Shown piece by piece: positions 16,334-26,126 of a stretch of DNA of 64,000 nt. This DNA is from Acuticoccus sp. MNP-M23 (GTDB lineage Bacteria; Pseudomonadota; Alphaproteobacteria; Rhizobiales; Amorphaceae): the NCBI RefSeq assembly GCF_031195445.1, contig NZ_CP133480.1, positions 3,960,501-4,024,500 of the forward strand, read 5' to 3'. Under the pieces are notes generated by a model. The model was not told the DNA's origin. It ran no database searches and saw only the letters and a list, made by a program, of their open reading frames with translations. Every line of letters starts with the position of its first letter. Position 1 is the stretch's first letter. Position numbers and translations under genes: made by a program.

Positions 16334-17461
16334 ATGGCTGAACGGCCCCCGCTGCGCATCGGCCTCATTGGCACCGGCTTCATGGGCCGGGCGCATGTAT
16401 TCGGCTTTGCTGCGGCCGCCAAGGCGTTTGCGCTGCCTTACCGGATCGAGCTGCACACGGTGGCCGATGTGAGCGAGGCGGCCGCACGCGCTGCCGCCGC
16501 GCAGCTCGGTTTCCGGCACGCCACCACCGACTGGCGCGCGATGGTCTCGGACCCGGAGATCGACTTGGTGGACATCACGGCCCCCAACGCGCTGCACCGG
16601 GAGATGGCGCTGGCCGCAATTGCCGCCGGCAAACACGTCTACTGCGAGAAGCCGCTGGCACCGCTTGCCGCAGAAGCGCGGGAAATGGCGGAGGCGGCCG
16701 CCGCAAGGGGCGTCGTCACGCAGGTCGGCTTCAACTACCTTTGCAACCCGCTGGTTAATCTCGCGCGCCAGATGATTGCCGATGGCGAGCTTGGCACCAT
16801 CACCACCTACCGCGGGGTCCATGCCGAAGACTATATGGCCGACCCCGCCGGCCCGTTCACCTTCCGCCACGATCCTGCAGGCGGCGGCGCCTTTGCCGAC
16901 ATTGGCAGCCATGCGCTGGCCACCGCCGAGGCGCTTCTCGGCCCCATCACCCGGCTGATGGGCGACTGTGTTACCGTGATCGGCACCCGCAAGGATGCAT
17001 CGGGCGCAGAACGGCCGGTGAAGGTCGACGATGTGGGCCGCGCGTTCCTGCGCTTTGCCAGCGGCGCAAGCGGTTCGATCGAGGCAAACTGGATCGCCAC
17101 CGGCCGCAAGATGCAACATGATTTCGAGGTGTACGGCACCCGGGGGGCGCTGTGCTTCTCGCAGGAGCGGTTCAATGAGCTGCATTTCTACAGCACGGCC
17201 GATGCGGCGGGCCGGCGCGGGTTCCGCCGCATCGAGGCTGGCCCCGAGCACGCCCCCTACGGCGCATTCTGCCCGGCGCCCGGCCATCAGCTTGGCTTCA
17301 ACGAGCTGAAGGCCATTGAGGTGGCAGGCTACCTCGATGCGATTGCCGGCAAGTGTGCCGAGCCATTCGGGTTTGCCGCCGGCCACAGGGTGCAGACGCT
17401 GGTGGAATGCGTCCACGCCTCCGCGCGCGATGGCGCCTGGGTGGATGTGCCCGGCCACTGA
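16334..17461 (+). CDS. Gfo/Idh/MocA family dehydrogenase, inositol/sugar type
   Basis: A 375-residue enzyme with IGLIGTGFMGRAHVFGF (9-25) as nucleotide-binding motif and YCEKPLAPLAAEA carrying the family Lys. GGGAFADIGSHALATAEALLG supplies the later Asp and His of the active site (D..xxH pattern). Its size and sequence are like myo- or scyllo-inositol dehydrogenases (IolX/IolW group) and other sugar dehydrogenases. It lies 45 bases after the aldolase in the same direction. It may act on a stereoisomer of inositol or on a sugar entering through the ABC importer. Confidence 0.87.
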   Translation: MAERPPLRIGLIGTGFMGRAHVFGFAAAAKAFALPYRIELHTVADVSEAAARAAAAQLGFRHATTDWRAMVSDPEIDLVDITAPNALHREMALAAIAAGKHVYCEKPLAPLAAEAREMAEAAAARGVVTQVGFNYLCNPLVNLARQMIADGELGTITTYRGVHAEDYMADPAGPFTFRHDPAGGGAFADIGSHALATAEALLGPITRLMGDCVTVIGTRKDASGAERPVKVDDVGRAFLRFASGASGSIEANWIATGRKMQHDFEVYGTRGALCFSQERFNELHFYSTADAAGRRGFRRIEAGPEHAPYGAFCPAPGHQLGFNELKAIEVAGYLDAIAGKCAEPFGFAAGHRVQTLVECVHASARDGAWVDVPGH

Positions 17462-17707
17462 GCGCCACCCAAAACCCGTCGCTCGTCCGCCCGGCACCGA
17501 ATTTTTGCGAGGTTGGCGTGGATCGCGGGCGCCAAGGCCAGCTTCGACGCAGAAGCGGGGCGCGCTTGTGGCCGGATCGGGGGTCTGGACGCAGCCGGGT
17601 TGCTTTTGGGGCACGCTGCGCCTTCTTTGGCGGACGCTGCGGCCAGAACGACACCCGGCCGGGATCGACAGGACAGCGGCGTTTCGAAGCCGCCGGAGGA
17701 ACCACCC

Positions 17708-18676
17708 ATGGAAACCACAACCCTTGGCCGCACCGGGCTCACCGTCTCCGTGGCGGGGCTTGGCTGCGGTGGCAACAGCCGCATCGGCCTTGGTCGCGAC
17801 CTGCCGCGGGCGGATTGCGTGCGCATCGTGCGCGAAGCGCTGGACGCCGGCATCAACTTCATCGACACCGCGGAGGCCTACGCCACCGAGGAGATTGTGG
17901 GCGAGGCCATCGAGGATGCCGGCCGGGACCGTGCGGTCATCTCCACCAAGGCACTTTACATTGTCGGCGGGACGCTTCGCACGGGCGATGAAATGGTGGA
18001 AAGCCTCCACGCCTCGCTGGCGCGGCTTCGGACCGACCATGTGGAGATCTTCCACGTGCACGCCGTAAAGCCGGACGATTACCCCTATGTGCGCGAAGAA
18101 ATCGTGCCCGCACTGCTGAAGGCACGCGACGCCGGGTTGTTCAAGCACCTCGGCATCACCGAAACGCCGCCGCGCGACAACGGGCAGACCATGCTGCCCG
18201 TCGCCTTGAAGGACGATGTGTGGGAGGTGCTGATGGTCGCCTACCACATGATGAACCAGCGGCCGCGGCAGACGATCTTTCCGGTGACGCAAGAGAAAGG
18301 CATCGGCACACTGATCATGTTTGCGGTGCGCAACATCTTCTCGCGGCCGGACCAGCTGCGGGACACGCTGCGGGAGCTGGCGGCGGCCGGCACCATTCCG
18401 GCAGAGCTTGCCGAACAGACCGAGCCGCTGGAGTTCTTGCTGGGCGAGGGCGGCGCCGAAAGCCTGACGGATGCTGCCTACCGCTTTGCCCGCCACGCCG
18501 AGGGCGCCGATGTGGTCCTGTTCGGCACCGGCAGTGTCGATCACCTGAAGGCCAATGTGCGCTCCATCAACGCTCCGCCGCTGCCCGTCGAGACCGTCCG
18601 CACGCTGCACACCCTGTTCGGCAGCCTCACCGGCATCGGCCTCGACCGGCCGGACCGGTTGAAACCGAACTACTGA
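17708..18676 (+). CDS. Aldo/keto reductase family protein
   Basis: A 322-residue AKR-barrel protein. LGRTGLTVSVAGLGCGGNS is the typical AKR N-terminus, with FIDTAEAYATEEIVGEAIED supplying Asp and the catalytic Tyr; the Lys is expected near VISTKALY and the usual His in IFHVHAVKPDDY. Family members reduce or oxidise sugars and aldehydes with NADP. GGAGGAACCACCC precedes the ATG at 17708. It is 246 bases from the previous gene and ends in a tail-to-tail seven-base overlap with the esterase gene. Substrate unknown. Confidence 0.84.
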   Translation: METTTLGRTGLTVSVAGLGCGGNSRIGLGRDLPRADCVRIVREALDAGINFIDTAEAYATEEIVGEAIEDAGRDRAVISTKALYIVGGTLRTGDEMVESLHASLARLRTDHVEIFHVHAVKPDDYPYVREEIVPALLKARDAGLFKHLGITETPPRDNGQTMLPVALKDDVWEVLMVAYHMMNQRPRQTIFPVTQEKGIGTLIMFAVRNIFSRPDQLRDTLRELAAAGTIPAELAEQTEPLEFLLGEGGAESLTDAAYRFARHAEGADVVLFGTGSVDHLKANVRSINAPPLPVETVRTLHTLFGSLTGIGLDRPDRLKPNY

Positions 18677-19368
18677 GCCGCAGCCTCCGCCAGCGCATTG
18701 CGCAGCGCATCGACATCGCCCTCAGTCGGCCCGTGGTTTGCCCCCGGCGCGGTGGCAAGGCTGACGGCGGCGCCAAGCTGGCGGAACACCGCCGCACTTT
18801 CCATCACGCGGGCGATGGGAATGTGCGGGTCGCGCTCATGGCAGCCGATGTGGACCTTGTGCCCGGCAAGATCGGACGCGTAGCCGAAATCCTTGGCGGC
18901 AAAGCCGTAGAGGTCTTCGCGCGGCGGGCCGCCGGCGTCGCCGGTGCCGACCAGCGCGGCCGACAGACCGAACACGCCGGCAAACGGTGTTGCCGTGCGG
19001 GCGGCGTGTTCCAGCGCAAGGCAGCCGCCCTGGCTGAAGCCGATCACGAAGGTCTGCGCCGGGGCGAACCCTTCATCGCCCGCAAGCCAGACGGCCCGGT
19101 CCACGGCGCCTATGGCTGATTGGACGAAGGGCTCCATGGTGGCTGCCGGAGCCAGGAAGCTGGTGGGCCACCAAGAGCGACCGGCGGCTTCCGGCGCAAA
19201 CAGGGCAACATCCGAAAAACCGAGGCCGTCAAGAAACTCGGCCATGCCGACACCGTCGCCGCCGCGCCCGTGCAGCAGGATCGCCGCACACCGCGCGCGG
19301 GTCCGGCTGGCGCCGAGGCGGAGCAGCGCGCCACCCCGGTGCGGGTCCGCCGCCAACTTTGCAGTCAT
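18670..19368 (-). CDS. Alpha/beta hydrolase, phospholipase/carboxylesterase family
   Basis: A 232-residue serine hydrolase. The oxyanion segment is ILLHGRGGDG (30-39), the nucleophile elbow is GFSQGG, and the later Asp and His fall in GCHERDPHIP and GANHGPTEGD. It resembles MhqD/YpfH-type carboxylesterases. Its ATG overlaps the stop of the ring-cleaving dioxygenase (ATGA), and it is the third gene in the pirin-dioxygenase-hydrolase order, reminiscent of the Bacillus mhqNOP/mhqED quinone-response genes, in which a dioxygenase and an esterase are paired. A role in hydrolysing ring-cleavage products is inferred. Confidence 0.85.
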   Translation of the reverse strand: MTAKLAADPHRGGALLRLGASRTRARCAAILLHGRGGDGVGMAEFLDGLGFSDVALFAPEAAGRSWWPTSFLAPAATMEPFVQSAIGAVDRAVWLAGDEGFAPAQTFVIGFSQGGCLALEHAARTATPFAGVFGLSAALVGTGDAGGPPREDLYGFAAKDFGYASDLAGHKVHIGCHERDPHIPIARVMESAAVFRQLGAAVSLATAPGANHGPTEGDVDALRNALAEAAAQ

Positions 19369-20273
19369 GCCGGCACTTTCAGCGGCGGGAGCACCTGTTC
19401 GATCCGCTCTCGGTATTCTTCATAGCGCGGCGGCAGCTTCAGCGCTTCGCCAAGGCTGTCTGCGCTTTCGTCCACCGCAAAGCCGGGGGGATCGGTGGCA
19501 ATCTCGAACAGGACGCCGCCGGGTTCGGTAAAATAGATGGCGTCGAAATATTGCCGGTCGATCACCGGCGTCACCTGGAACCCGGCGCTGGAAAGCTGCT
19601 CGCGCCAGGCAAGCTGCTCCTCTTTCGTGCGGGCGCGAAACGCCACGTGGTGGATGCTGCCGGCGCCCTGAATGCCGCGCTCGCCGCCCGGCTCGTGCCG
19701 GATGTCGATCACCGCGCCGGGCCCGTCGCCGTCCGCCTGCAAGCGGTGGCGGACCAGCCCGTCGGTGTTTTCCTCGCCCACATGACGGTAGCCGAAATGG
19801 TCGGTCAGAAGGCGCATGGTGGGGGCTGGATCAGCAAGGCGCAGCGTTATGCCGTGGAACGCGCCTTCCATCGCGGGCGTGGTGCACACCAGCTCCACCG
19901 GCAACCCGTCGGGATCGTGGAGCACCATCACTGCCTCGCCGAACCGCTCCGCCGGGCCGACGAAGTGGGTGCCGGTGTGGGACAGCCGTTCGCGGGTGGC
20001 ATCGAATGCGCTCTTGCCAAGGCCGTAGGACACCGCCTCGGCCAGCCCCGTTCCGGCACGGCCGGGGCCTGCATTGGCGAAGGGGAAGAAGGTGAGAATG
20101 GTGCCGGGGTTGCCGTCGCGGTCGCCATAATAAAGGTGGTAGGTGCCCGGATCGTCGAAGTTGACGGTCTTTTTCACCAGCCGCTGCGACAGGGTGCCGA
20201 CGTAAAAATCGACGTTGGTTTGCGGCGGGCCGCAGATGGCCGTCACATGGTGAATGCCTGGGATCTTGATCAT
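19365..20273 (-). CDS. Ring-cleaving dioxygenase (glyoxalase/VOC superfamily), MhqO-like
   Basis: A 302-residue protein made of two tandem vicinal-oxygen-chelate modules. GIHHVTAICGPPQTNVDFYV opens the first module and SIHHVAFRARTKEEQLAW the second, each presenting a metal-ligand His; DRQYFDAIYFTEPGGVLFEIAT contains the matching Glu. Relatives open hydroquinones or catechols (MhqO, LinE). The ATG at 20273 overlaps the pirin stop (TGATG). Genes on each side, pirin and carboxylesterase, support a quinone or aromatic-electrophile detoxification role. Confidence 0.87.
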   Translation of the reverse strand: MIKIPGIHHVTAICGPPQTNVDFYVGTLSQRLVKKTVNFDDPGTYHLYYGDRDGNPGTILTFFPFANAGPGRAGTGLAEAVSYGLGKSAFDATRERLSHTGTHFVGPAERFGEAVMVLHDPDGLPVELVCTTPAMEGAFHGITLRLADPAPTMRLLTDHFGYRHVGEENTDGLVRHRLQADGDGPGAVIDIRHEPGGERGIQGAGSIHHVAFRARTKEEQLAWREQLSSAGFQVTPVIDRQYFDAIYFTEPGGVLFEIATDPPGFAVDESADSLGEALKLPPRYEEYRERIEQVLPPLKVPA

Positions 20274-21247
20274 CAATTTGCTCCATCGGCAAAGTCGCGG
20301 CCGCCCGTGGCGCGGCGCGGCTTGCCGATCTGTTCGGGAAGTGGAATGAACTCGTGCTCGTCGCCTGGCACCGTGTCGAAACGCCCGGCGCGCCATTCTT
20401 CCTTGGCCTGCTCGATCCGCTCACGGCGGGACGAGACGAAATTCCACCAGATATAGCGCGGCCCTTCCATCGGCTCGCCGCCGAACAGCATCAGCCGTGC
20501 GTCGGCGGTGGCACGAAGCCAGACCGGCGCGCCGGTGCGCAGCACCAGAAGCGTGCCCGCCTCGTGGGTGTCATTGCCGATCTCGATGGTGCCGCTGACC
20601 ACGTAAAGCGCCCGCTCTTCGTGGGTGGGCTGGATGTCGAACCGGCCGCCGGCGCTGAGCGCCACATCGGCATAAAGCGTTTCGGATGCGGTGTTCAGCG
20701 GCGAAGTCAGACCGTGGGTGGACCCTGCGACCAGCCGCATGGAAAGCGCGCCGTCCTGCGCATACGGGAGTTCGGCAGCGGTGTGGTGGAGAAAGGCGGG
20801 GTCGCTTTCCTCCATGCGTTCGGGCAGGGCCACCCAGGTTTGCAGGCCGAAGAGGCGCTGCCCGGTCTGGCGCAGCTCCGGTGCGGTGCGCTCGGAATGG
20901 ACGATGCCCTTGCCCGCGCGCATCCAGTTCACGTCGCCAGGTTCGATGGTCTGGTTCGAGCCGAGGCTGTCGCGGTGGAGGATCTGCCCCTCCAGAAGAT
21001 ACGTGACGGTGGCAAGGTTGATGTGCGGGTGGGGGCGCACGTCGATCCCCTGATCGGTCAGAAATTCTGCCGGCCCCATCTGGTCGAAGAAGATGAACGG
21101 GCCGACCATCTGCCGCTTCACCGAGGGGAGCGCGCGCCGCACTGTCATCTCGCCAAGGTCCACCGCACGGGGGACGATGACGGTCTCGACCGCATCGACC
21201 GATGCGCTGTAGCCGGGCACAGGGTCCGGGCATCTGGTGAAGCTCAT
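20273..21247 (-). CDS. Pirin family protein
   Basis: A 324-residue bicupin. The pirin metal site is recognisable in VRPHPHINLATVTYLLEG (His-x-His plus later His/Glu in GKGIVHSE), and FGLQTWVALP is the usual linker before the C-terminal cupin. Bacterial pirins include quercetin 2,3-dioxygenases and redox-sensing proteins. GGAGGACGTCCC before the ATG at 21247 is a strong ribosome site. It is the first gene of the pirin-dioxygenase-esterase unit, divergent from the LysR gene by 146 bases. Confidence 0.9.
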   Translation of the reverse strand: MSFTRCPDPVPGYSASVDAVETVIVPRAVDLGEMTVRRALPSVKRQMVGPFIFFDQMGPAEFLTDQGIDVRPHPHINLATVTYLLEGQILHRDSLGSNQTIEPGDVNWMRAGKGIVHSERTAPELRQTGQRLFGLQTWVALPERMEESDPAFLHHTAAELPYAQDGALSMRLVAGSTHGLTSPLNTASETLYADVALSAGGRFDIQPTHEERALYVVSGTIEIGNDTHEAGTLLVLRTGAPVWLRATADARLMLFGGEPMEGPRYIWWNFVSSRRERIEQAKEEWRAGRFDTVPGDEHEFIPLPEQIGKPRRATGGRDFADGAN

Positions 21248-21393
21248 GGGACGTCCTCCTGTCCGGTCAGGCCATAGCGGCGCGGTGGAGCCGCAGGTGA
21301 TCGCTCTTGAGGGTCTCAGATATTGCGGTGCGGGATGATCGACAACCGTCGCCGCCGGCACCACACTGTTGCTGAAATGAGGACAATCGGACG

Positions 21394-22329
21394 ATGGACC
21401 GGATTGCGGCATTGCGGGCGTTCGTTGCGGTGGTGGACGAGGGCGGCTTCGCGGCAGCGGCGCGGGCACTGGGCCTGTCGCGCTCCGGCGTCAACCGGCT
21501 GGTGATGGGGCTGGAGGACCAGCTCGGCGCACAGTTGCTGACCCGCTCCACACGAAAGGTGAACCCGACGTCCACCGGTGCAGCGTTCCACACGAGGGCC
21601 GTGCGAATTCTGGAGGCGCTGGACGAGGCGGAGCGGGCCGTGCGCGCGGAGGACACCGAGGTCGGCGGTGAACTGGCAATCAGCGCTCCCGTCACCTTCG
21701 GTACGGCGCACATCGGTCCCCTGGTGGCCGAATTCATGGCACGGCATCCGGCCTTGCGTATCAGGCTGGACCTCAGCGACCGTGCAATCGACCTCATCGG
21801 CGACGGGTATGACCTTGCGGTGCGCATTGGTGCGCCGCGCGAGGACGTCAACCTTGTGGACTTCCGGGTGTGCCAGTCCCGTCTCGTCCTCTGCGCATCG
21901 CCGGACCTTGCCGCCGATCCGGCGCTGGCCGCCGGGCCGATGGCGCTGCGCACCTTGCCTTGCCTCGACTATGTGATTGCGGGTGAGGGGCGGCCGTGGC
22001 GCCTCGACGGGCCGGACGGGGCCGTGCGCGTGGCACCGAACCGGATGATGATCTCCAACAACGGCGAGGTGCTGCGCGACGCGGCGCTGGCCAGCCGGGG
22101 CATTGCCCAGCTGCCCACCTTCATCGTTGGTCCGGCGCTGGCCGACGGGCGGCTTGTGGAGATCCTGCCCGGCTGGACCGCGCCGACGCTGACGCTGGCC
22201 GTGGTTTCCCCGCCGGCGCGGCATCTTTCCGCCAAGGTGCGGTTGTTCACCGATTTTGTGATGGAGCGGTTTGGCGATGTGCCGCCATGGGCAGCCGAGC
22301 CACCATGCGGCCGAGAGGCTGGAGCATGA
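21394..22329 (+). CDS. LysR-family transcriptional regulator
   Basis: A 311-residue LysR protein: N-terminal helix-turn-helix (MDRIAALRAFVAVVDEGGFAAAARALGLS, split here as residues 1-17 and 18-29) and a periplasmic-binding-like effector domain (about 90-290) with GELAISAPVTFG and YDLAVRIGAP. It belongs to the common AaeR/DsdC-like group that controls a divergent neighbour. The neighbour is the pirin-dioxygenase-esterase unit, so it most likely senses quinones or related electrophiles. One Cys pair candidate (C186 and C193 area, FRVCQSRLVLCAS) could be redox responsive, which is speculation. Confidence 0.9.
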   Translation: MDRIAALRAFVAVVDEGGFAAAARALGLSRSGVNRLVMGLEDQLGAQLLTRSTRKVNPTSTGAAFHTRAVRILEALDEAERAVRAEDTEVGGELAISAPVTFGTAHIGPLVAEFMARHPALRIRLDLSDRAIDLIGDGYDLAVRIGAPREDVNLVDFRVCQSRLVLCASPDLAADPALAAGPMALRTLPCLDYVIAGEGRPWRLDGPDGAVRVAPNRMMISNNGEVLRDAALASRGIAQLPTFIVGPALADGRLVEILPGWTAPTLTLAVVSPPARHLSAKVRLFTDFVMERFGDVPPWAAEPPCGREAGA

Positions 22330-22431
22330 ATGGCTGAGGTGCCTGCTCGCAGCGAACCGGTTGCACGAAATGTGCGCTGAACCGGGCTCTCAATTTTTTT
22401 CGGAGGATCCGAATACCATCGTAAGAGCCGA

Positions 22432-22516
22432 TGGTGCGGTCGAGAAGACTCGAACTTCCACGGGTTGCCCCACAGCGACCTCAACGCTGCGCGTCTACCA
22501 ATTCCGCCACGACCGC
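22432..22516 (-). tRNA. tRNA-Leu (GAG)
   Basis: The minus strand folds as a type II tRNA: acceptor GCGGTCG pairs with CGACCGC, followed by A and an encoded CCA. The anticodon arm is CAGCG-TTGAGGT-CGCTG, giving anticodon GAG (leucine, CUC/CUU codons). The T arm contains GTTCGAGTC (consensus-like), and an extra variable arm is present as expected for Leu. Length is 85 with CCA. On its 3' side, minus strand, a small TTCGGA-TCC-TCCGAA hairpin follows. Confidence 0.96.
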
Positions 22517-22587
22517 GTCGGATGGCGGCTGAGTAGCAGCCTCTTGCAGGCCTTTCAAGCGGCGCGTCGCCGGTTTAAGCCGATCAG

Positions 22588-23301
22588 ATGAAACAAATGA
22601 AGTTGTCCCCAGCCTCGTGGCAGATCAGTGACACTCTGGTGCCGTACCCGGCCGCGGTGGCCGCGATGGATGCGCGGGCCGGCGCCATTGCCGACGGGAC
22701 AGCCGGGGAGGCGGTGTGGCTTGTGGAGCATCCGCCCTGTTACACCGCAGGCACCAGCGCCAATGGCGCCGACCTTGTGGCGCCAGATCGCTTCCCGGTG
22801 TTCCGGACGGGGCGGGGCGGGCAGTACACCTACCATGGCCCCGGCCAGCGCGTGGCCTACGCCATGCTGGACCTGCGCGCCCGCGGGCGCGATGTGCGCG
22901 CCTACGTTCAGAACCTTGAAGGATGGCTGATCGACACGCTGGCCGCGTTCGGCGTGGACGGGGAGCGGCGCGAGGGGCGCGTCGGCGTCTGGGTGCGCCG
23001 GGGCGGCGGCCGCGAGGACAAGATTGCCGCCATTGGCGTGCGCGTGAAACGCTGGGTGACGCTGCACGGCATCTCGCTCAACGTGGAGCCGGACCTGTCC
23101 CATTTTACCGGCATCGTCCCCTGCGGCATTCGCGAGCACGGGGTGACGAGCCTTGTGGACCTTGGCCGGGTGGTCACGATGGCGGAGGTGGACCAGGCGC
23201 TGCGCCGTACGTTCGAGGCGCGCTTTGGCGCAGCGGTGCTGAACGATGGCCCGGCGCTGATGCCCCGGGCCACCATTGAGGCCGATCAGCCGGGCTTGTA
23301 G
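22588..23301 (+). CDS. lipB: Lipoyl(octanoyl) transferase
   Basis: A 237-residue LipB. The family motif [20 protein letters not shown] is present (78-97), and the catalytic pair is Lys145 ([11 protein letters not shown]) and Cys179 ([15 protein letters not shown]). LipB moves octanoate from acyl carrier protein to the lipoyl domains of 2-oxoacid dehydrogenases and the glycine cleavage H protein. The first ATG at 22588 is used; ATG at 22597 would remove three residues. Its 3' end overlaps the convergent aldo/keto reductase by 16 bases. Confidence 0.95.
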   Translation: MKQMKLSPASWQISDTLVPYPAAVAAMDARAGAIADGTAGEAVWLVEHPPCYTAGTSANGADLVAPDRFPVFRTGRGGQYTYHGPGQRVAYAMLDLRARGRDVRAYVQNLEGWLIDTLAAFGVDGERREGRVGVWVRRGGGREDKIAAIGVRVKRWVTLHGISLNVEPDLSHFTGIVPCGIREHGVTSLVDLGRVVTMAEVDQALRRTFEARFGAAVLNDGPALMPRATIEADQPGL

Positions 23302-24248
23302 TCCCGGTTGGCTTCGGGGTCGTCCACGGTAAAGGGCAGGGCAAGGAGCTTGTCCCACGCATCGGCGGGGATGGACTGTTCCGCCCAAGCCTGCGTCTGC
23401 GCCACGCGTTCCGGCTTGGTCACGCCGATGATGGTGGAGCCGACCCGCGGGTCGCGCATGGAAAATTGCAGCGCAGCGGCGCCCATGGGCACGCCCGCTT
23501 CGGCGCAGATCGCTTCGATCTTGCGGACCGGGGCGAGGGCTTCGTCGTCAACGTCGGTGTAGGCGATCTTCTTCACGTCCTGGCTGCCCTTGGCAAGCAC
23601 GCCGCCGGAGAAGGGCGCTGCGTTGAGGACGGTCATGCCTTCGGCGGCCGCGTAGTCGAACATCTCCTGCGCGGCGCGGTTGATGAGGGTGAAGCGGTTG
23701 TGGCTGATCAGGCAGTCGAACGGGCGGCTCTTCAGCATCGGGAACATGATGTCGAGGTTGCCCATGGCGAGACCGACGGCGTCGACGAGCCCCTCTTCCT
23801 TCAGCTTGAACAGCTCATCCAGCGCGCCGCCCTTCTCGGTGATCTCGTCGAGGCTGCGGCAATATTCGGGGTCGTGCAAATGGAGGATCTGGATCCGCTC
23901 CACGCCCAGCGTCTTCAGGCTCTCCTCGAAGGATTTGCGCACGCGCGCCGCGTCGAGCCGGTTGTCCGACATGTCCCGGTCGATCTTGGTGGAGATGACG
24001 AACCCGTCCGGAATACCGCCGCGCTCGCGGATCACATGGCCGACGCGCTCCTCGCTGCGGCCGGCGCCGTAGTTGCGCGAGGTGTCGAGGACGTTCGCCG
24101 CCCCGTCGAAGATCGCATGGACGGTGGCGTAGGCGCGCTCCTCATCCACGGAATAGCCGTAAGTATCGGGCATGGAGCCGAGGCCGGAGGTGCCGAACGC
24201 CAGGTCCGTCACTTCGACGCTGGTCTTGCCGACGCGGGTTTTTTTCAT
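23286..24248 (-). CDS. Aldo/keto reductase, D-threo-aldose 1-dehydrogenase-like
   Basis: A 320-residue [23 protein letters not shown] is the N-terminal hairpin, [21 protein letters not shown] has the catalytic Asp and Tyr, VISTKID the Lys and ILHLHDPEY the His. The layout resembles the AKR15/pyridoxal 4-dehydrogenase and L-fucose (D-threo-aldose) dehydrogenase group, which oxidise sugars with NAD. It follows the xylose dehydrogenase-like SDR by 32 bases, itself downstream of a sugar ABC ATPase, so it belongs to a sugar catabolic unit. The 3' end overlaps lipB. Confidence 0.85.
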   Translation of the reverse strand: MKKTRVGKTSVEVTDLAFGTSGLGSMPDTYGYSVDEERAYATVHAIFDGAANVLDTSRNYGAGRSEERVGHVIRERGGIPDGFVISTKIDRDMSDNRLDAARVRKSFEESLKTLGVERIQILHLHDPEYCRSLDEITEKGGALDELFKLKEEGLVDAVGLAMGNLDIMFPMLKSRPFDCLISHNRFTLINRAAQEMFDYAAAEGMTVLNAAPFSGGVLAKGSQDVKKIAYTDVDDEALAPVRKIEAICAEAGVPMGAAALQFSMRDPRVGSTIIGVTKPERVAQTQAWAEQSIPADAWDKLLALPFTVDDPEANRDYKPG

Positions 24249-24280
24249 CGTCTTTCCTCTTGTCGTGATCGAGCGGCGGT

Positions 24281-25036
24281 TCAGATCGAGCCGGCTTCGA
24301 CCATGTAGTTGTTGGCGCTGCACATGGCAGCGTCGTCGGACGCCAGGAACACCACCATCCGCGCGACATAGACCGGCTCGACGAGGTCGGGCAGGCACTG
24401 GCGGTTGCGGTGCTTCTCCAGCGCCTCGGGGGTTGCCCACAGCTCTTTTTGCCGGTCGGTCATGATCCAGCCGGGTACCACGGTGTTGACGCGGATGCGA
24501 TGGTCGCCAAGGTCTCGCGCCATGGTGCGGGTGAGGCCGTGGACCGCCGCCTTTGCGGTGGCGTAGACGGGAAAGCCGCCGCCTGCCTCCCACCACGAGT
24601 TGGACCCGAGGTTGATGATGGAGCCGCCACCGGCCTCGATCATCCCCGGCGCCACGGCCTGGATGGCGAAGAACATGTGGCGCAGGTTGGTCGCAATCCG
24701 GTCGTCCCAATATTCTGCGGTCACGTCCTTCCAGTCGTGCCGGTCGTCCCTTGCCGCATTGTTGACGAGGACGGTTGCGGGGCCGAGGCGCTCGGCCAGT
24801 GCCGCAAAGGCGGCCTTCACGGCGTCGATGTCGCGCAGATCGCAGATCTCGAAGGTGACGTCACCTTCGAGGCGCGTTGTCAGCGCCTCGGAGCCGGGGC
24901 GATCCATGTCGATGAAGCCGACTCTGGCGCCCTGGGCGGCGAATGCGGCGACGGTTTCGGCGCCGATGCCACCGGCGCCGCCGGTGATGAACACGGTCTT
25001 GCCCTTGAGGCTCGGATAATTGGCAAATTGCGGCAT
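24281..25036 (-). CDS. SDR, D-xylose/L-fucose dehydrogenase-like
   Basis: A 251-residue SDR. YPSLKGKTVFITGGAGGIGA opens the protein; NNAARDDRHDWKDV, YWDDRIATNLRHMFFA and QAVAPGM are nearly as in the Caulobacter xylose dehydrogenase (recalled from memory). The catalytic Ser, Tyr and Lys are in NLGSNSWW and YATAKAA. It would oxidise an aldose to the lactone with NAD. Adjacent genes, a sugar ABC ATPase upstream and an aldose-type AKR downstream, fit a pentose or deoxy-sugar route. The exact sugar is not decided. Confidence 0.87.
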   Translation of the reverse strand: MPQFANYPSLKGKTVFITGGAGGIGAETVAAFAAQGARVGFIDMDRPGSEALTTRLEGDVTFEICDLRDIDAVKAAFAALAERLGPATVLVNNAARDDRHDWKDVTAEYWDDRIATNLRHMFFAIQAVAPGMIEAGGGSIINLGSNSWWEAGGGFPVYATAKAAVHGLTRTMARDLGDHRIRVNTVVPGWIMTDRQKELWATPEALEKHRNRQCLPDLVEPVYVARMVVFLASDDAAMCSANNYMVEAGSI

Positions 25037-25099
25037 GGGCCGTCCTGTGGTTTCAGCGTTTGAAAATGGCTTTGACCCCTCCAGCGGGGGAAGGCCGGG

Positions 25100-25840
<741 letters not shown>

Positions 25841-26126
25841 CGGGCTCTCCTTGGGATGCGCACTTCTGGCAGGCGCACCATGTTGGGGCGATTCACCAAG
25901 GAGGGCGGTCACGGCCCAGGGGCGCCGTTGGCCGGAGCCCGCGGCGCTCTTGCACCCCGTGCGTGTCCACGGCGTGACACCGCTGCACTGACGCACGACC
26001 CTCCCGGCGGATCGTTATCGTTGTTTGGCAGCAGCTTAGCGGGTCGGCGGCCTGACGCGGAAGCGGTATTTTGCGATTATCCGACTGCAAGCAATTTGCG
26101 CCCGGTCCGCGCCGGGCGCAGCCGCA

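Noticed and set aside
16172-18610. An 812-codon open frame on the minus strand opposite the Gfo dehydrogenase and aldo/keto reductase
   Set aside because: It is antisense to two clear enzymes, is rich in Arg, Gly and His, and has no recognisable motif; long empty frames are common in G+C-rich DNA.
26086-26099. GCAAGCAATTTGC as a further RpiR operator before the second ABC ATPase
   Set aside because: The spacing is five, not six, and it lies 240 bases from the ATPase start; I could not support it as the same site.
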